A stretch of 64,000 bases of DNA from Thaumatotibia leucotreta (Eukaryota > Arthropoda > Insecta > Lepidoptera > Tortricidae), in the NCBI GenBank assembly GCA_025490895.1, contig JALPQI010030426.1, forward strand, positions 1 to 64,000, given 5' to 3'. A program made the position numbers and the translations under genes. Positions within the stretch are counted from its first letter, which is position 1; every line of letters starts with the position of its first letter. Below, one piece after another: positions 1 through 9,605 of this stretch. The notes under the pieces are model-generated. The model made no database searches, was not told the DNA's origin, and saw nothing but the letters and a program-made list of their open reading frames with translations.

Positions 1-2
1 CC

Positions 3-260
3 CGAGTCATACCTGTACCTAAAACTGGTGGATTTTTACCATTAATTCCAATTTTAGCAGGATTATCAGCTACAGGAAGTTTAGCAGGAGGTGTCGCTGG
101 AATAAGCAAAGCTATTAATCATTATAAAATAGCAAAACGACAATTAGCTGAATACAAAAGACGTAATATAAAAATGGAAGCTAAATGTATTGGAAAAGGA
201 TTACATCTTAAGCCATACAAGGGCGGACTAGGAATCTTTATTTCGAATAAAAAAAACTAG
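3..260 (+). CDS. pX/minor-capsid-like virion protein, C-terminal part
   Basis: An open frame enters the window at base 3 and stops at TAG 258-260, leaving 85 codons, so the N-terminus lies outside. It starts with a Pro/Gly-rich hydrophobic stretch (IPILAGLSATGSLAGG), continues with a basic helix rich in Lys and Arg, and ends with GKGLHLKPYKGGLG. Tails of the GxGLxLxPYKxGxG type are typical of the adenovirus pX/pVI-like minor virion proteins predicted in Polintons and adintoviruses. By analogy it would bind DNA or help membrane escape inside a particle; this is inference from composition and context. The next gene is an adenain-type protease, which in adenoviruses processes such proteins, and that order supports the call. 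I see no break in the visible part. Confidence 0.6.
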   Translation, partial: RVIPVPKTGGFLPLIPILAGLSATGSLAGGVAGISKAINHYKIAKRQLAEYKRRNIKMEAKCIGKGLHLKPYKGGLGIFISNKKN

Positions 261-283
261 ATGATAGGCTACCCAATAGAGCA

Positions 284-634
284 TTGAGTAATATCGACAT
301 AATAAAACATTCGAAAAGTATTCCATATTTTCGTGGTGTATTCATGAGAGATGAATTACCAAAAAAGCCATTATCGATCGAATGTGGTGTTATTAATTTA
401 GATTCTTCTGAAAATAATGGTACTCACTGGGTAGCCTACGGAAAATTTAAAGATTATATTGAATATTTTGATAGTTACGGGAATTTAAAACCTCCTAAAG
501 AATTCATAAAATATATGGGAGCTAATATACACTATAATTATGATAATATACAAAAAAAACATTTATTTAACTGCGGACATTTATGTTTAAAATTTCTGTA
601 TTCGTTCTGGGAAAAATGTTTGCCAAATATATAA
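284..634 (+). CDS. adenain-like cysteine protease of a Polinton/adintovirus-like element
   Basis: The product resembles adenovirus-type (C5/Ulp1-fold) cysteine proteases, which cut capsid precursors during virion maturation. Visible catalytic landmarks are His48 in GTHWVAY, Asp63 in YFDSYG and Cys97 in NCGHLC, in the family order His-Asp/Glu-Cys. At about 116 residues it is short, as these insect versions usually are. The start is unclear. The listed start is a TTG, family-like sequence (RLPNRALSNIDI) reads in frame further upstream to the stop at 248-250, and the nearest upstream ATG (261) is in another frame. Either the native ATG has mutated or a non-ATG or spliced start is used. The gene follows the pX-like gene on the same strand and precedes the capsid gene, which fits a late morphogenesis cluster. 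Confidence 0.75.
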   Translation: MSNIDIIKHSKSIPYFRGVFMRDELPKKPLSIECGVINLDSSENNGTHWVAYGKFKDYIEYFDSYGNLKPPKEFIKYMGANIHYNYDNIQKKHLFNCGHLCLKFLYSFWEKCLPNI

Positions 635-802
635 GCATTAAATACACGATACGAACAAAATACATAATAAAAAAACAATATTGATAAAATGATACCTATT
701 TTAATTCACCTCACATTCCATCTCGAACAGTGCCTAGAGAAGGGTGTTAAGCATACGTTTACATAATAATACCTAACAAAATAGTTCTTCCTGTCAAGCA
801 TC
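635..802. other. short spacer between protease and small basic gene
   Basis: AT-rich spacer. I see no ORF of note and no clear promoter motif. Confidence 0.4.
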
Positions 803-952
803 ATGTATGTTTTCAATAAAAGCGTAATTACAAGGGCAACAACCAATATTCAAGCCCCAACCTTTAAAGGAGCAAGTCGATTAAATTCCAGCAAGAAAAT
901 TACTAAGAGCAATAAATTATTTCTTCGTTCTCTTGGGCTTAAAATAAAATAA
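803..952 (+). CDS. small basic virion-type protein, 49 aa
   Basis: A 49-codon ATG frame that ends 16 bases before the capsid gene. The product is strongly basic and Ser/Asn/Lys-rich, with the pattern FNKSVITRATTN, QAPTFKGA, SSKKITKSNKLFLRSLGLK. From memory, short basic proteins of this shape sit just upstream of the double jelly-roll gene in related insect elements, so I take it as a genuine small gene. The function is unknown. A DNA-condensing core protein or a capsid cement peptide would fit the charge and location, but that is inference. No cysteines and no membrane segment are present. Confidence 0.5.
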   Translation: MYVFNKSVITRATTNIQAPTFKGASRLNSSKKITKSNKLFLRSLGLKIK

Positions 953-968
953 AAATATATATTATAAA

Positions 969-2174
969 ATGCTACATATCACAGATCTCCCGCAACAAGA
1001 TAATTCAATTGAAAGCTATGCCATCCATTCATATAATCCCTACAATCATAGCTTTAAGGAAAATGATGAAATCAGAATACCCATTAATCAACAGGATGTA
1101 TATGTATTACCATCTGCAAGCTCCATTTACATTGAAGGATATGCAAGTGTGTCTGCAGTAGACGCAACGGGAAAAACGATAACAAAAGATGTAAATTTAA
1201 CAAATAATGCTATACTATTTTTGTTCAAAGATATAAGTTATGAAGTGAATGGGATTGAAATAGATCGAAATAAAAATACGGGGATCACGACAACGATAAA
1301 ATCTCTTATTTCAATGAATGAAGGAGAAAGTAAGAACGCTGCATTGTGGGGTTGGAATTTAAGCGGATTTACTCTAAATAAAGGTCATTTTTCCGTCATA
1401 ATACCTCTGAATAAAGTGCTCGGCTTCGCAGAAGATTATAATAAAATTTTCGTTAATTGTAGACATGAACTTGTACTACATAGAAGTAATTCAGTTTTAA
1501 ATAGCGTCGTAATAGATAAAGGTGATAAAGTTCAAATAGATATCCATAAAATCCAATGGCGTGTACCACACATTAGAGTTTCTGATCGTAATAGATTATT
1601 ATTACTTAAATGTTTGGAAAAAGATCGTGCTATACAAGTAGCGTTCCGGAATTGGGACTTATATGAATATCCACTTTTACCTAAAACAACAAAACATGCA
1701 TGGTCAATAAAAACTGCTTCCCAGTTAGAAAAGCCCAGATATGTTATATTAGGACTACAAACTGATAGAAAACTGAACAAGTTAAAAAATTCCTCTGTAT
1801 TTGATCACTGCAATATAACTAACGTTAAGTTATTTTTAAATTCACAGTATTTTCCATATGATCCACTTAATTTAAAATTTAGTGAAGATAAATTTAGTAT
1901 ATTATACGAAATGTATGCTAATTTCCGTCAGTCGTATTATGGCCTCAGTATCGATCCTCTGCTTGCCCTGAACACTTTTGGGAGAAAAACTCCGCTATTT
2001 GTTATTGACTGCTCAAGGCAAAACGATTCATTAAAAACTGGACCAGTTGACGTTCGACTAGAAATCGAGTCCTCAGAAGACATACCTGAAAATACGACAG
2101 CCTACTGTTTGATTATAAACGATCGTCTTGTCGAGTATAAACCTCTGAGTAATATAGTTCGGAAATTATCATGA
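969..2174 (+). CDS. double jelly-roll (DJR) capsid-like protein
   Basis: An intact 401-residue frame with an ATG start and no internal stop. It matches the insect double jelly-roll-like family, related to the major capsid proteins of Polintons, adintoviruses and other PRD1/adenovirus-lineage viruses. Family-typical blocks are NDEIRIPINQQD near residue 33, WRVPHIRVSDRNRLLLL near 192, FRNWDLYEYPLLPKTTKH near 227, FDHCNITNVKLFLNSQYFPY near 278, and a C-terminal GPVDVRLEIESSEDIPENT followed by AYCLIINDR. The protein would trimerise into pseudo-hexameric capsomers. It is shorter than classical Polinton major capsid proteins, so a minor or alternative capsid role is possible. Its stop overlaps the next start as ATGA, which implies translational coupling or one polycistronic transcript. 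An intact frame in a host chromosome suggests recent integration or selection. Confidence 0.8.
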   Translation: MLHITDLPQQDNSIESYAIHSYNPYNHSFKENDEIRIPINQQDVYVLPSASSIYIEGYASVSAVDATGKTITKDVNLTNNAILFLFKDISYEVNGIEIDRNKNTGITTTIKSLISMNEGESKNAALWGWNLSGFTLNKGHFSVIIPLNKVLGFAEDYNKIFVNCRHELVLHRSNSVLNSVVIDKGDKVQIDIHKIQWRVPHIRVSDRNRLLLLKCLEKDRAIQVAFRNWDLYEYPLLPKTTKHAWSIKTASQLEKPRYVILGLQTDRKLNKLKNSSVFDHCNITNVKLFLNSQYFPYDPLNLKFSEDKFSILYEMYANFRQSYYGLSIDPLLALNTFGRKTPLFVIDCSRQNDSLKTGPVDVRLEIESSEDIPENTTAYCLIINDRLVEYKPLSNIVRKLS

Positions 2175-2656
2175 ATGTGATTTTGGATGTTCAAGGATTT
2201 AAAAATGATAACAATCAATTTATACCCAAAGAAATAGCTATTATTTACCAAAACAGTTTTCTTGTGTTGCTCATCAGACCACCGCATCCGTTCTATGCCT
2301 TAACAAAGAAAGAACGTTTACAAGTCTCATGGGTCGAAAAATACAGAGGAATATTATGGAATGAAGGCTATGTACCATACTTTAATTATAAGAATTTGAT
2401 TGTGGACTTCTGTAAAAATAAACACATTTATACAAAAGGTTATGAAAAAGTGCAGTGGGTGAAAGAAATAACAGAATGTAATAACATTTATAATTTAGAA
2501 TATTTTGATTGTCCTAATTTAAAGACTTTATGTGAAAAATATTCAACTAATTCTGATATTCAAAATTGTATTTATCATACTAATGTTTGTGCTTTTAAGA
2601 ATGTATCATGTATGAATAAGTGGTGTATAGAAAATAATGTTTTTTTTACAAAATAA
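2171..2656 (+). CDS. uncharacterised 161-aa protein of DJR-type elements, possibly nuclease-fold
   Basis: An ATG frame of 161 codons overlapping the capsid stop by four bases (ATGA). The N-terminus VILDVQGF followed by IPKEIAII recalls the first strand and motif of DEDD (DnaQ-like) exonucleases, but with D-x-Q instead of D-x-E. A middle block (IYTKGYEKVQWVKE) and a Cys-rich end (CPNLKTLC, C-H-x-x-V-C) follow. I remember similar proteins next to DJR genes in insect genomes, but none with a proven function. A nuclease fold, perhaps inactive, is only a hypothesis, and a zinc-stabilised structural protein would also fit the cysteines. The overlap places it in the virion-gene operon. Confidence 0.6.
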   Translation: MNVILDVQGFKNDNNQFIPKEIAIIYQNSFLVLLIRPPHPFYALTKKERLQVSWVEKYRGILWNEGYVPYFNYKNLIVDFCKNKHIYTKGYEKVQWVKEITECNNIYNLEYFDCPNLKTLCEKYSTNSDIQNCIYHTNVCAFKNVSCMNKWCIENNVFFTK

Positions 2657-2782
2657 AGTATGTTTATGATATTATACATGTGGTTTCTTTTTTATATTAT
2701 ATATGACCCATAAAACACAATACTATTATCAATAATTTTAGTATCAAACCTAAAGTCACTTGAAGCAAACGCAACTGAATAA

Positions 2783-2863
2783 TAAATAAAAAATGGACTT
2801 CAATGTAGGAGATAGAAGACAGTGTTGAAGTTATTATTGATCAATGTCATCTACACGGACGTC
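2783..2863 (+). pseudogene. broken duplicate of the 5' end of the 74-aa gene
   Basis: This 81-base stretch is a near copy of 3271-3344, including the TAAATAAAAA leader, the start codon and the first coding codons of the 74-aa gene. It has a seven-base insertion after GGAGA that shifts the frame, so the reading stops after 11 codons. It is evidence for a short tandem duplication around the small gene between. Confidence 0.8.
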
Positions 2864-3197
2864 GCATAAGCTCGAAATGGTTTCATTAGACATATACGAT
2901 TTTCATAAAATATTAAACATGAATGTATTTGGAAAAATAAAATACATATTTGGAAACAAAAAATATCATTTAATCAATGATTATCCTCAGAAAATTACCA
3001 CAAAAATATACACATGGGATATACTATCCGATGATGAAAAAAGGAACACGAAACTTGAAGTGTACTATGAGACTAGTGATTGTGATACAAATTACTTTAT
3101 ACTTGTTAAAAACCCCACGAAAGCTTTACGAATCGAGTTGGCACATGACGAATTCCATGATTTATTACCATTCCTGAAACCCTGCTTGAGGATATAA
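2844..3197 (+). CDS. uncharacterised small acidic protein, about 106-117 aa
   Basis: The frame is open from ATG 2844, but the first 11 residues (MSSTRTSHKLE) come from the duplicated start of the neighbouring gene read in another frame. The original start is more likely the ATG at 2877 (MVSLDIYDFHK). The body carries blocks NVFGKIKYIFGNKKYHL, WDILSDDEK and KALRIELAHDEFHDLLPFLKP. I recognise no family. It has no signal peptide or membrane helix. Position and strand make it part of the same viral or Polinton-like transcription block, and its function is unknown. Confidence 0.5.
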   Translation: MSSTRTSHKLEMVSLDIYDFHKILNMNVFGKIKYIFGNKKYHLINDYPQKITTKIYTWDILSDDEKRNTKLEVYYETSDCDTNYFILVKNPTKALRIELAHDEFHDLLPFLKPCLRI

Positions 3198-3280
3198 ATG
3201 AAGGTTGAATATTCTACACGGCTTCATTTGAGAAAATGTCTTTATCCGACGTAGAACATGTTTTCGGTGATAAATAAAAA

Positions 3281-3505
3281 ATGGAGTTCAATGTAGGAGA
3301 CACTGTTGAAGTTATTATTGATCAATGTCATCTACACGGACGTCACGATGTTAAACTAATAAACACTGAACACTATTGTGGTGTTTTAATAACTAACTGT
3401 TATTTAAAATCTAAGCGAATGCGTATATATTATACTGGTTTGCGAGTATCAGCGCGAGTAATCAGAAAAGATAAATGTTTCGTAGACTTGGTACCATTGG
3501 TGTAA
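3281..3505 (+). CDS. uncharacterised 74-aa beta-rich protein
   Basis: An ATG frame of 74 codons after a TAAATAAAAA leader. The product starts MEFNVGDTVEVIIDQC and ends RVIRKDKCFVDLVPLV, an alternation of hydrophobic and charged residues that suggests a small SH3-like or OB-like beta barrel. This is inference from the pattern. The start and leader are duplicated at 2783-2863, where the copy is broken. It is the last recognisable gene of the element before the palindromic terminal region. Confidence 0.45.
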   Translation: MEFNVGDTVEVIIDQCHLHGRHDVKLINTEHYCGVLITNCYLKSKRMRIYYTGLRVSARVIRKDKCFVDLVPLV

Positions 3506-3556
3506 ATAAATACAATATTCGAATGGATAAATGCTACTTCTGGAGTAAAATGTCAG

Positions 3557-3630
3557 CTTGAATCGATTCAAATTAGTGTTCCACTAAATGTGTATTTGAA
3601 TGATAACTTCTTGAATCGATTCAAATTAGT
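3557..3630 (+). repeat. perfect 21-bp direct repeat
   Basis: The 21 bases at 3557-3577 recur exactly at 3610-3630 (core GAATCGATTCAAATTAGT), each followed 14-16 bases later by TGTGTATTT. The core contains the palindrome GAATCGATTC. Confidence 0.85.
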
Positions 3631-3638
3631 ATTCGAAT

Positions 3639-3692
3639 GTGTATTTTTGGTGCAGCTGGATCTTATCTGATCCAGCTGCACCAATAATACAC
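3639..3692. repeat. strong hairpin at the end of the viral-like block
   Basis: Bases 3648-3662 and 3669-3683 are perfect complements (15 bp, TGGTGCAGCTGGATC) around a six-base loop. A further seven pairs (GTGTATT with AATACAC) lie outside a two-base bulge on each side. It could be part of a terminal repeat, a transcription end structure or an insertion scar. Confidence 0.85.
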
Positions 3693-3699
3693 TACTTAT

Positions 3700-5882
3700 G
3701 TAGGTAAACCTATGTCAGTATGTTTCGAATACATAACAAAACTTGGTTTCCAGCATCATTTTTTCTTGAAAATTTGTTAAGAAAGTGAGAGAGATTTTTT
3801 CTTCATTTTGTTTATAGCATCTTCCAATAGATTATGATTCCACGGGCCTCGATATACTGCGTACATTGGTCCAATAAATATTAAGTGGCAGGGGAACATC
3901 GCCGCCGGCACCCGTTAAAGTTGGCCGCATCAGCATATCACAGATATTGTAATGCCACTACAAAGCTATGTTAACAAGCAGTTGCCAACTAATAACGGTT
4001 TATAACGCATGCATAAACTTCGCGATTGCACTGAGACTCCTGACGCTTTTCTAATATAATGCCAGAATTGCTCCTTGTAAGCCGTAATTTTCAACGGAAC
4101 ACAAATTGAGTAGGTATCGCAGAAAAGCGGATATTGGATATTGAAATTTTAAATTACGCACCCAAACTTTCAGAGATAGGTTAGTAATCTAATATATTAA
4201 CACTTAATTCGTGGTTTATTTCTTTGCGTTCGACATACATTTGGAAACCGTGTAATAAATAATTGTATTCCGTTCGCCAGTATAGTAAAGATTTTGGTTC
4301 TAAAAGTGCGTGATCTTATGAATTAATGCAAGTTTTTAGGTTTGTTTACATGTTTTTGTTGTTTACTGGCGAACGGTACACATACGTGTGCTTTCTATTA
4401 TTTAAATAAATGCTTATGTAACACATAGTACAAAATACACGAAAAAATCACAAACTCGTTTCACCGGATACCGGGAGTTCAATCAAAAACTAAAAAGAGA
4501 TATGCATGATATTACGTAAAGTTAAGTTTCAATATTTTTTATTCAGATTGTTGAAATTTAAAAAAGTATTTTACGATGGAAAACTGCTCTCTGCTTGTAT
4601 GCATAAAAAATGTTCTATTAAAGCGCTCGTGCTTTTTATATTTTTTTATAAAAGCTTATTCTGTTGATTACACCTCATAGGGCTGTGGGAGTATTTATAG
4701 GGTTCACTGGGAGTAGATCGAGGGTCACCCGCCGCGGGCCATCATACGAGGCGGTGAGCCACGGAACCCTTGTAATAGGGAGCGTGGTTGTACGTAAAAG
4801 TTCGGACTTCTCTATTTTTACATTAATGTCAGCCACAGGCTAGAATATTTAACTTGAATAGCAAAAAATACTTTCTTTTACTTTTCAATGGATCATAAAA
4901 TCTGTAACATGGGAAACCTATCCAGCTTTCCAGGTTTTCCGTCACCAGTAAATCTGTCGATTTGGATGGCAGAGACAGTGGGAGTAGTACCAGGCATTAG
5001 CCGCGAACTTTTACGATGTAGTTTCGAATCCCATCTCGGAGGTTAAAAAAAAATTGACAATCTGACTTAAGCTAAAAATAATTATTTCATTCATTAAATA
5101 TTACATATATACGAGTATTTACATAAGGTTCACCTGTCAACAATTTAATACTCGTATAGGCGCACCACGTCCAATGTAACTCCTAGAATAGGTCGTAAAT
5201 GTAAGATTAATCATAATTTTATGTTTTTTTCTTGTTACTTACACTTATGGGCGCAATGCTGAAAATAAAGATTTTGAATTTGAATATATCAGTAGGTAAC
5301 TACGAGTATTTAAGATGTAAATCGCGAGTTATTTTTTATAGAAATGTGTTATTTTATAAAGTGATCACTGATCACTTAATAAAGCCTGTGGTGTAGTGTA
5401 GCTAGGACCTTAAAGCTGGAGTGTCAACGATAACACTAAGTAGGTACGAGTTCACACAGTGGTGATTGTACATCGCCGAGGGTTGTCGCCGCGGGCGGGA
5501 CTAATGCACAAAGGGTGCTAAGTGCCGTCAGTGCCGGAGGAACAAAGGACCGCGCCACACGGAAAAATTGAGATCTCTTACACATCCCGAATGCGCTTTT
5601 GTGTAATCAATACTTTGTTTCACCTACAAGTTTCCGGTGTAAAATTGTGTGGCGGCAGGAAGTGAGTCTCTTTGACGATGTTTCTATGTGAATCAGAATG
5701 ACGCATACATATCTATCGTCTGGTAAACCAACTTGCCAATAGAAAGAAGCGGAAAAAAAGGGCGACGAACACTAAACTTCGCCCCTACAAATTTTCAATT
5801 TGCTGCATTATTATACCGACGATTTGGTTTGGCAGACTTTACAATAAAAGAAATTGGACCAGTTAAGTGGCATGTATACAAG
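3700..5882. other. non-coding stretch, no gene recognised
   Basis: AT-rich DNA with no supported gene. A GC-richer patch at 4660-4800 and a short B-box-like TTTCGAATCCC at 5022 are the only distinctive spots, and neither makes a complete element. Confidence 0.5.
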
Positions 5883-5957
5883 GTGTTAGTTAGTTAGTTA
5901 GTTATACTGGGCTTTTTCCGCAACTCGACAACCATTGTGCCTTTTTTGCGTGAGTAT
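5883..5957 (+). repeat. dispersed repeat, copy 1 (with TTAG run)
   Basis: Starts with a GTTA/TTAG run and continues ACTGGGCTTTTTCCGCAACTC. A diverged copy in the same orientation is at 50882-50955. Family unknown. Confidence 0.55.
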
Positions 5958-7121
5958 ACAAGGTGTTTCCCGTGTCACTAATACCATCGCACACACCGTA
6001 AAGTCATACTGAGTAATTTTTAGTACAGGACCAATCCCGAAATTGCGAAAAAAAATTCGCTCCTTTACAACTACACAAGATTATTTGCTCGTTTTTTCGC
6101 CATTTGTATGATAAAATGATAATAATACGGAACCCTTCGTGCGCGAGTCCTACTTGCGCTTAGCCGTTTTTTTTACGTTAGTTATGTGCGTTACTGCTAC
6201 TCGTTAACTTCACCTCTGGTGAAAATAGGTACCTATAACAACTTCAGTACGTCTCTCTAATATCCGAATTAAAATATTTAAAGTTTCAAAACTTCGGTTA
6301 TCTTTTGTTTTTCACAGCTGCACATCGCCGTTGCACCAAAACCTGGATAGTTTATAGGAAAATCATGAATCGGAAACCCGAGAGACTGTGGTAGCCGGTA
6401 GGCAACACAGAGTTGGCACCTGCCATGATGTATTACGACCGGTGAAATGTGGCTACGATAGAAGCTTCGTTTATCAAAACAGCCCGCTCGTGTACCTTGC
6501 TATTACAATATCGGCACAGTATGACAATGGGACAACGGAAAATATTACGGTACCCGTATTAACATCAGGTGTATCCGTTCAGGACCGAGGTTTAATAGCT
6601 GAATATAATTCATTTGTTCCCAGCCGGCAGCGGACTGTGAAACTGCGTTCCTTTTGCATTGTGAACCCGTTCATTCATTCGTTCAGTCGTTCAAATGGGC
6701 CACCTCATACGTGCTTAATCTGATATTTTGTATTATTTTGCAGGATGCAACGCAAAACACCAGCTTTCATTGTTTGTAGGTCACTTTTTGAAAGCTATAT
6801 TTACTTACAGCCGATTAGAACGTGATACACACCTGATATTGGTTACCAGAATACCATTTATTTTGGTAATTATTTAATGACAATTATCGTTGTGGGTATT
6901 CATGTGCATTTAACTTTGTTATTTTTATAAATGGACCAGGCCTTCGCAACTTAAATAATCGGGCTCGAGTGGCTCGTAAATGCCCCAATTGTTTGTTGAA
7001 GCTGTTGCCACACAAAATTCTCTTTTTCATTCTTAAAGAAGTACATTTCATTTTTTTTATATTTTCTCATGTGGTCGCATTGAGTGAGCCGCTTCACTTG
7101 AACGTGGACAACTTAAAAATC
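5958..7121. other. non-coding stretch
   Basis: No gene supported. An open frame at 6388-6723 shows no domain and ends in low-complexity sequence. Confidence 0.45.
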
Positions 7122-7252
7122 TTAACACTTTCATTGCGAACGAGTGCTACGCGCTACGCTCGTAGCCGAAGCCGTGATTTTTCCGCTTTCTACCGAAAAT
7201 GGACCTCCCACAGAGAACTCCCCTCGGGAGTTCCCCGCGCTCAAAGTGTTAA
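7122..7252. mobile_element. small inverted-repeat element (MITE)
   Basis: Ends TTAACACTTT and AAAGTGTTAA are perfect 10-bp inverted repeats 131 bases apart. The interior is GC-richer than the flanks (GCTACGCGCTACGCTCGTAGC, CTCCCCTCGGGAG). No coding capacity. Confidence 0.55.
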
Positions 7253-9397
7253 TATCCCTATACCTGTAAGGCATTAGGGAAGGATAACGTGATAATCTTA
7301 TCCTTTTTTTATGAAAATAAGTTTTTGTACGTAGTATTACTTATTCAGAGACTATGCTTTTATGTAACAACTACAAACGTAGCAACCGTAGTAACCTTCC
7401 ATTCAAAGAGATGGATCACTGGAAGTTAACATCAATAACACACATAAAATATCATCAGAAACTTTACAGGATTCAGTAGAAACAAACAACACTCATCAAT
7501 CTCAATGCGACTTGGCTAGTAATATGTCGCCGTCGGCATAAAGGATTTTTGGCTCCATCTACTTTCTTCTTAACTTCGCCCACATCACCTACCAGTTTTG
7601 TTAATCATTTCGGCAACACTAGAACCGTGGTAAGTGGGTAAGATAATGGGCATTTCAGGCATTCAAATGAGGAAACGTTAACCCAAATCTTCACATTTTA
7701 GTTTGTGGAAACTTATAGCAATTACGCGCGAACTGTAGGAATTCCCTATTTCTTTGAAGTGCTTCAATGATTAATATAGTTTTCAATGTAAATTAGAAGA
7801 TGGTAAGCCCAACCAGCGTTTTTATAGGTAACAGGAAAAAAGGTTTCATTTTTAACGCATAAAGTGCAATTCATATTTTCGGTTTTTCCGAATGATATTC
7901 ATGTCGCACGGCTAAATGCATCACAAAACGAATCAAAACATATCAAATATTGGCACGCGTCCCTATGTTGTTATAGCACTCATCAAAACTAAATTGGAAA
8001 TGAATGAGTGTGATGCGGCAATGCGGGCCGACGGGCTCGATGGCTCGATATCAACAATATTGGCGGCACATGCCCGCTGCTCGAGGAAATGAAACAAACG
8101 ACGCTCGTTCCACAATATTACCGACAATTTTAGTAAATAAGTTTGCTCTGACGACGGAGGATTTTACGAGCACCGCTACATGGTATGAATGTGGATCGAT
8201 TCAAATGTTTTATTCAAACGTATGTAACATTTTGGATTAATGAACTGGTCGGATACTTACTAAGGTAAGTAAGGTAAGTAAGCTGTCAATGTTTATAAGT
8301 ACATAGTTACATAGGTACCTCCTTTCTGGTTAGGTTTCAGATTAGAGTACGTCTTCGTACGCACAGAGTAGGATTTAAAATTAATGAAATTAGATATGTG
8401 GTATACAGGGTGTCCTTAGCCATTGGACAAAACAGAAATGTACATATCTGTTAGGGTATTTGTTAATTTCTATTAGTATTTTGATGGATTACAAAGAATT
8501 GAGGTCATTATGGGCACTGTCTTTGTCTGAAGAACCTATGTGGGCAGGTAGAGTAAAATAAGAGTCACACTTTATAATAAGGCATATAATAAATGTAATC
8601 CGATACATTAATTTTACTACGATTACGGAAATTTGCCCTGATTAATATCGATTACAATTTGGCGTAAAGGAAAACGGATCCAGTCCACAAAAAAATGCAA
8701 ACTAAATGTAAATTGTAAGTCAAAAGGAAAAGTCATTAACCTCAGTGACAAATTTCAGATGTTGTATCCTTTTCCCTTATTTATACAGGTAGGTCCAATT
8801 AATAAAACGTTCCACCGCAACACGTGAGGCGCGAGCGCATTATGGCAACCGTCCATCGACAACTGTCAGGCTAATCATCATGGCTGCCTCCCCAGTGCTC
8901 GGTGTTACATCATTTGACAGTTCATTTAAAAATCTGAATTAATCTGAATGTATCATTATTCATACCGTGTCACTTATTGCAAAAATGCATTTAAGTATAG
9001 TAAGTATTTTCTCCGAACTTATATTTCTACATCAGAAATTCTTCACAGTCTCTGGTAGAAAAAATAATAACAATTTTTACTGAAATATCAGCGATGTTAT
9101 GAAGCCTAAATTCTGATTCAATGAAAATGAGGTATCTGCAACGACCACACTATACCAATATATCGAAAGAAACATGATTTAGACAACATTACCCCGCCCG
9201 TAAACGCTGCAGTATATTTACAACATTATTTTTATCACCCCATTCCAGCTTAAAAGAGGGCGGGCAGTATTTGTAGCATCAGCGAACAATCTCTCTCGTT
9301 AGGTCCCCGCTGGGCGCCAATTACTGATCGGTATTGGGCTGATTGCAGGAAAATAACTGACAGTCTATGGACTGTTTACACCCTCAAGCCGCAATAG
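7253..9397. other. non-coding stretch with a tiny GGTAAGTAA tandem
   Basis: No gene supported. Around 8261-8282 the unit AAGGTAAGT is repeated in tandem. A lone CAGGGTGTCC at 8407 resembles a mariner-type end, but I found no partner. Confidence 0.4.
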
Positions 9398-9605
9398 TTA
9401 TTTATTATACAAGGGGGCAAAGTTGTTGTTTAACTGTCGTGCCAATATTGAGACCTGAGCTAGCGAAAGATTCCAAAATTGAGCCACGAGCGTAGCGAGT
9501 GGTTCAAAAACTGGAATCTTGAGCATTGCGAAGGTCTCAAGGCACGAGAGTTGAACAAACTTTGCCGCCAAGTGTAATACAACTTTTTTGCCCCTCACTA
9601 TCGCG
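9398..9605. mobile_element. foldback MITE
   Basis: The left side (GGGGGCAAAGTTGTTGTT, TCGTGCC, GAGACCT, AAGATTCCA) is mirrored in inverted order on the right (TGGAATCTT, AGGTCTC, GGCACGA, AACAAACTTTGCCGCC, GCCCCTC). The whole unit folds on itself with many mismatches. It has no coding capacity. Confidence 0.55.

Noticed and set aside
1532..2287. Minus-strand frames within the capsid gene
   Set aside because: Antisense shadows of the intact 401-aa frame, with no family resemblance.
4960..5045. tRNA-like element around TTTCGAATCCC
   Set aside because: Only a B-box-like match is visible. There is no good A box at the right spacing and no foldable acceptor stem.
8405..8425. Mariner-type terminal repeat CAGGGTGTCC
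   Set aside because: No inverted partner with TA was found downstream or upstream, so no element can be defined.
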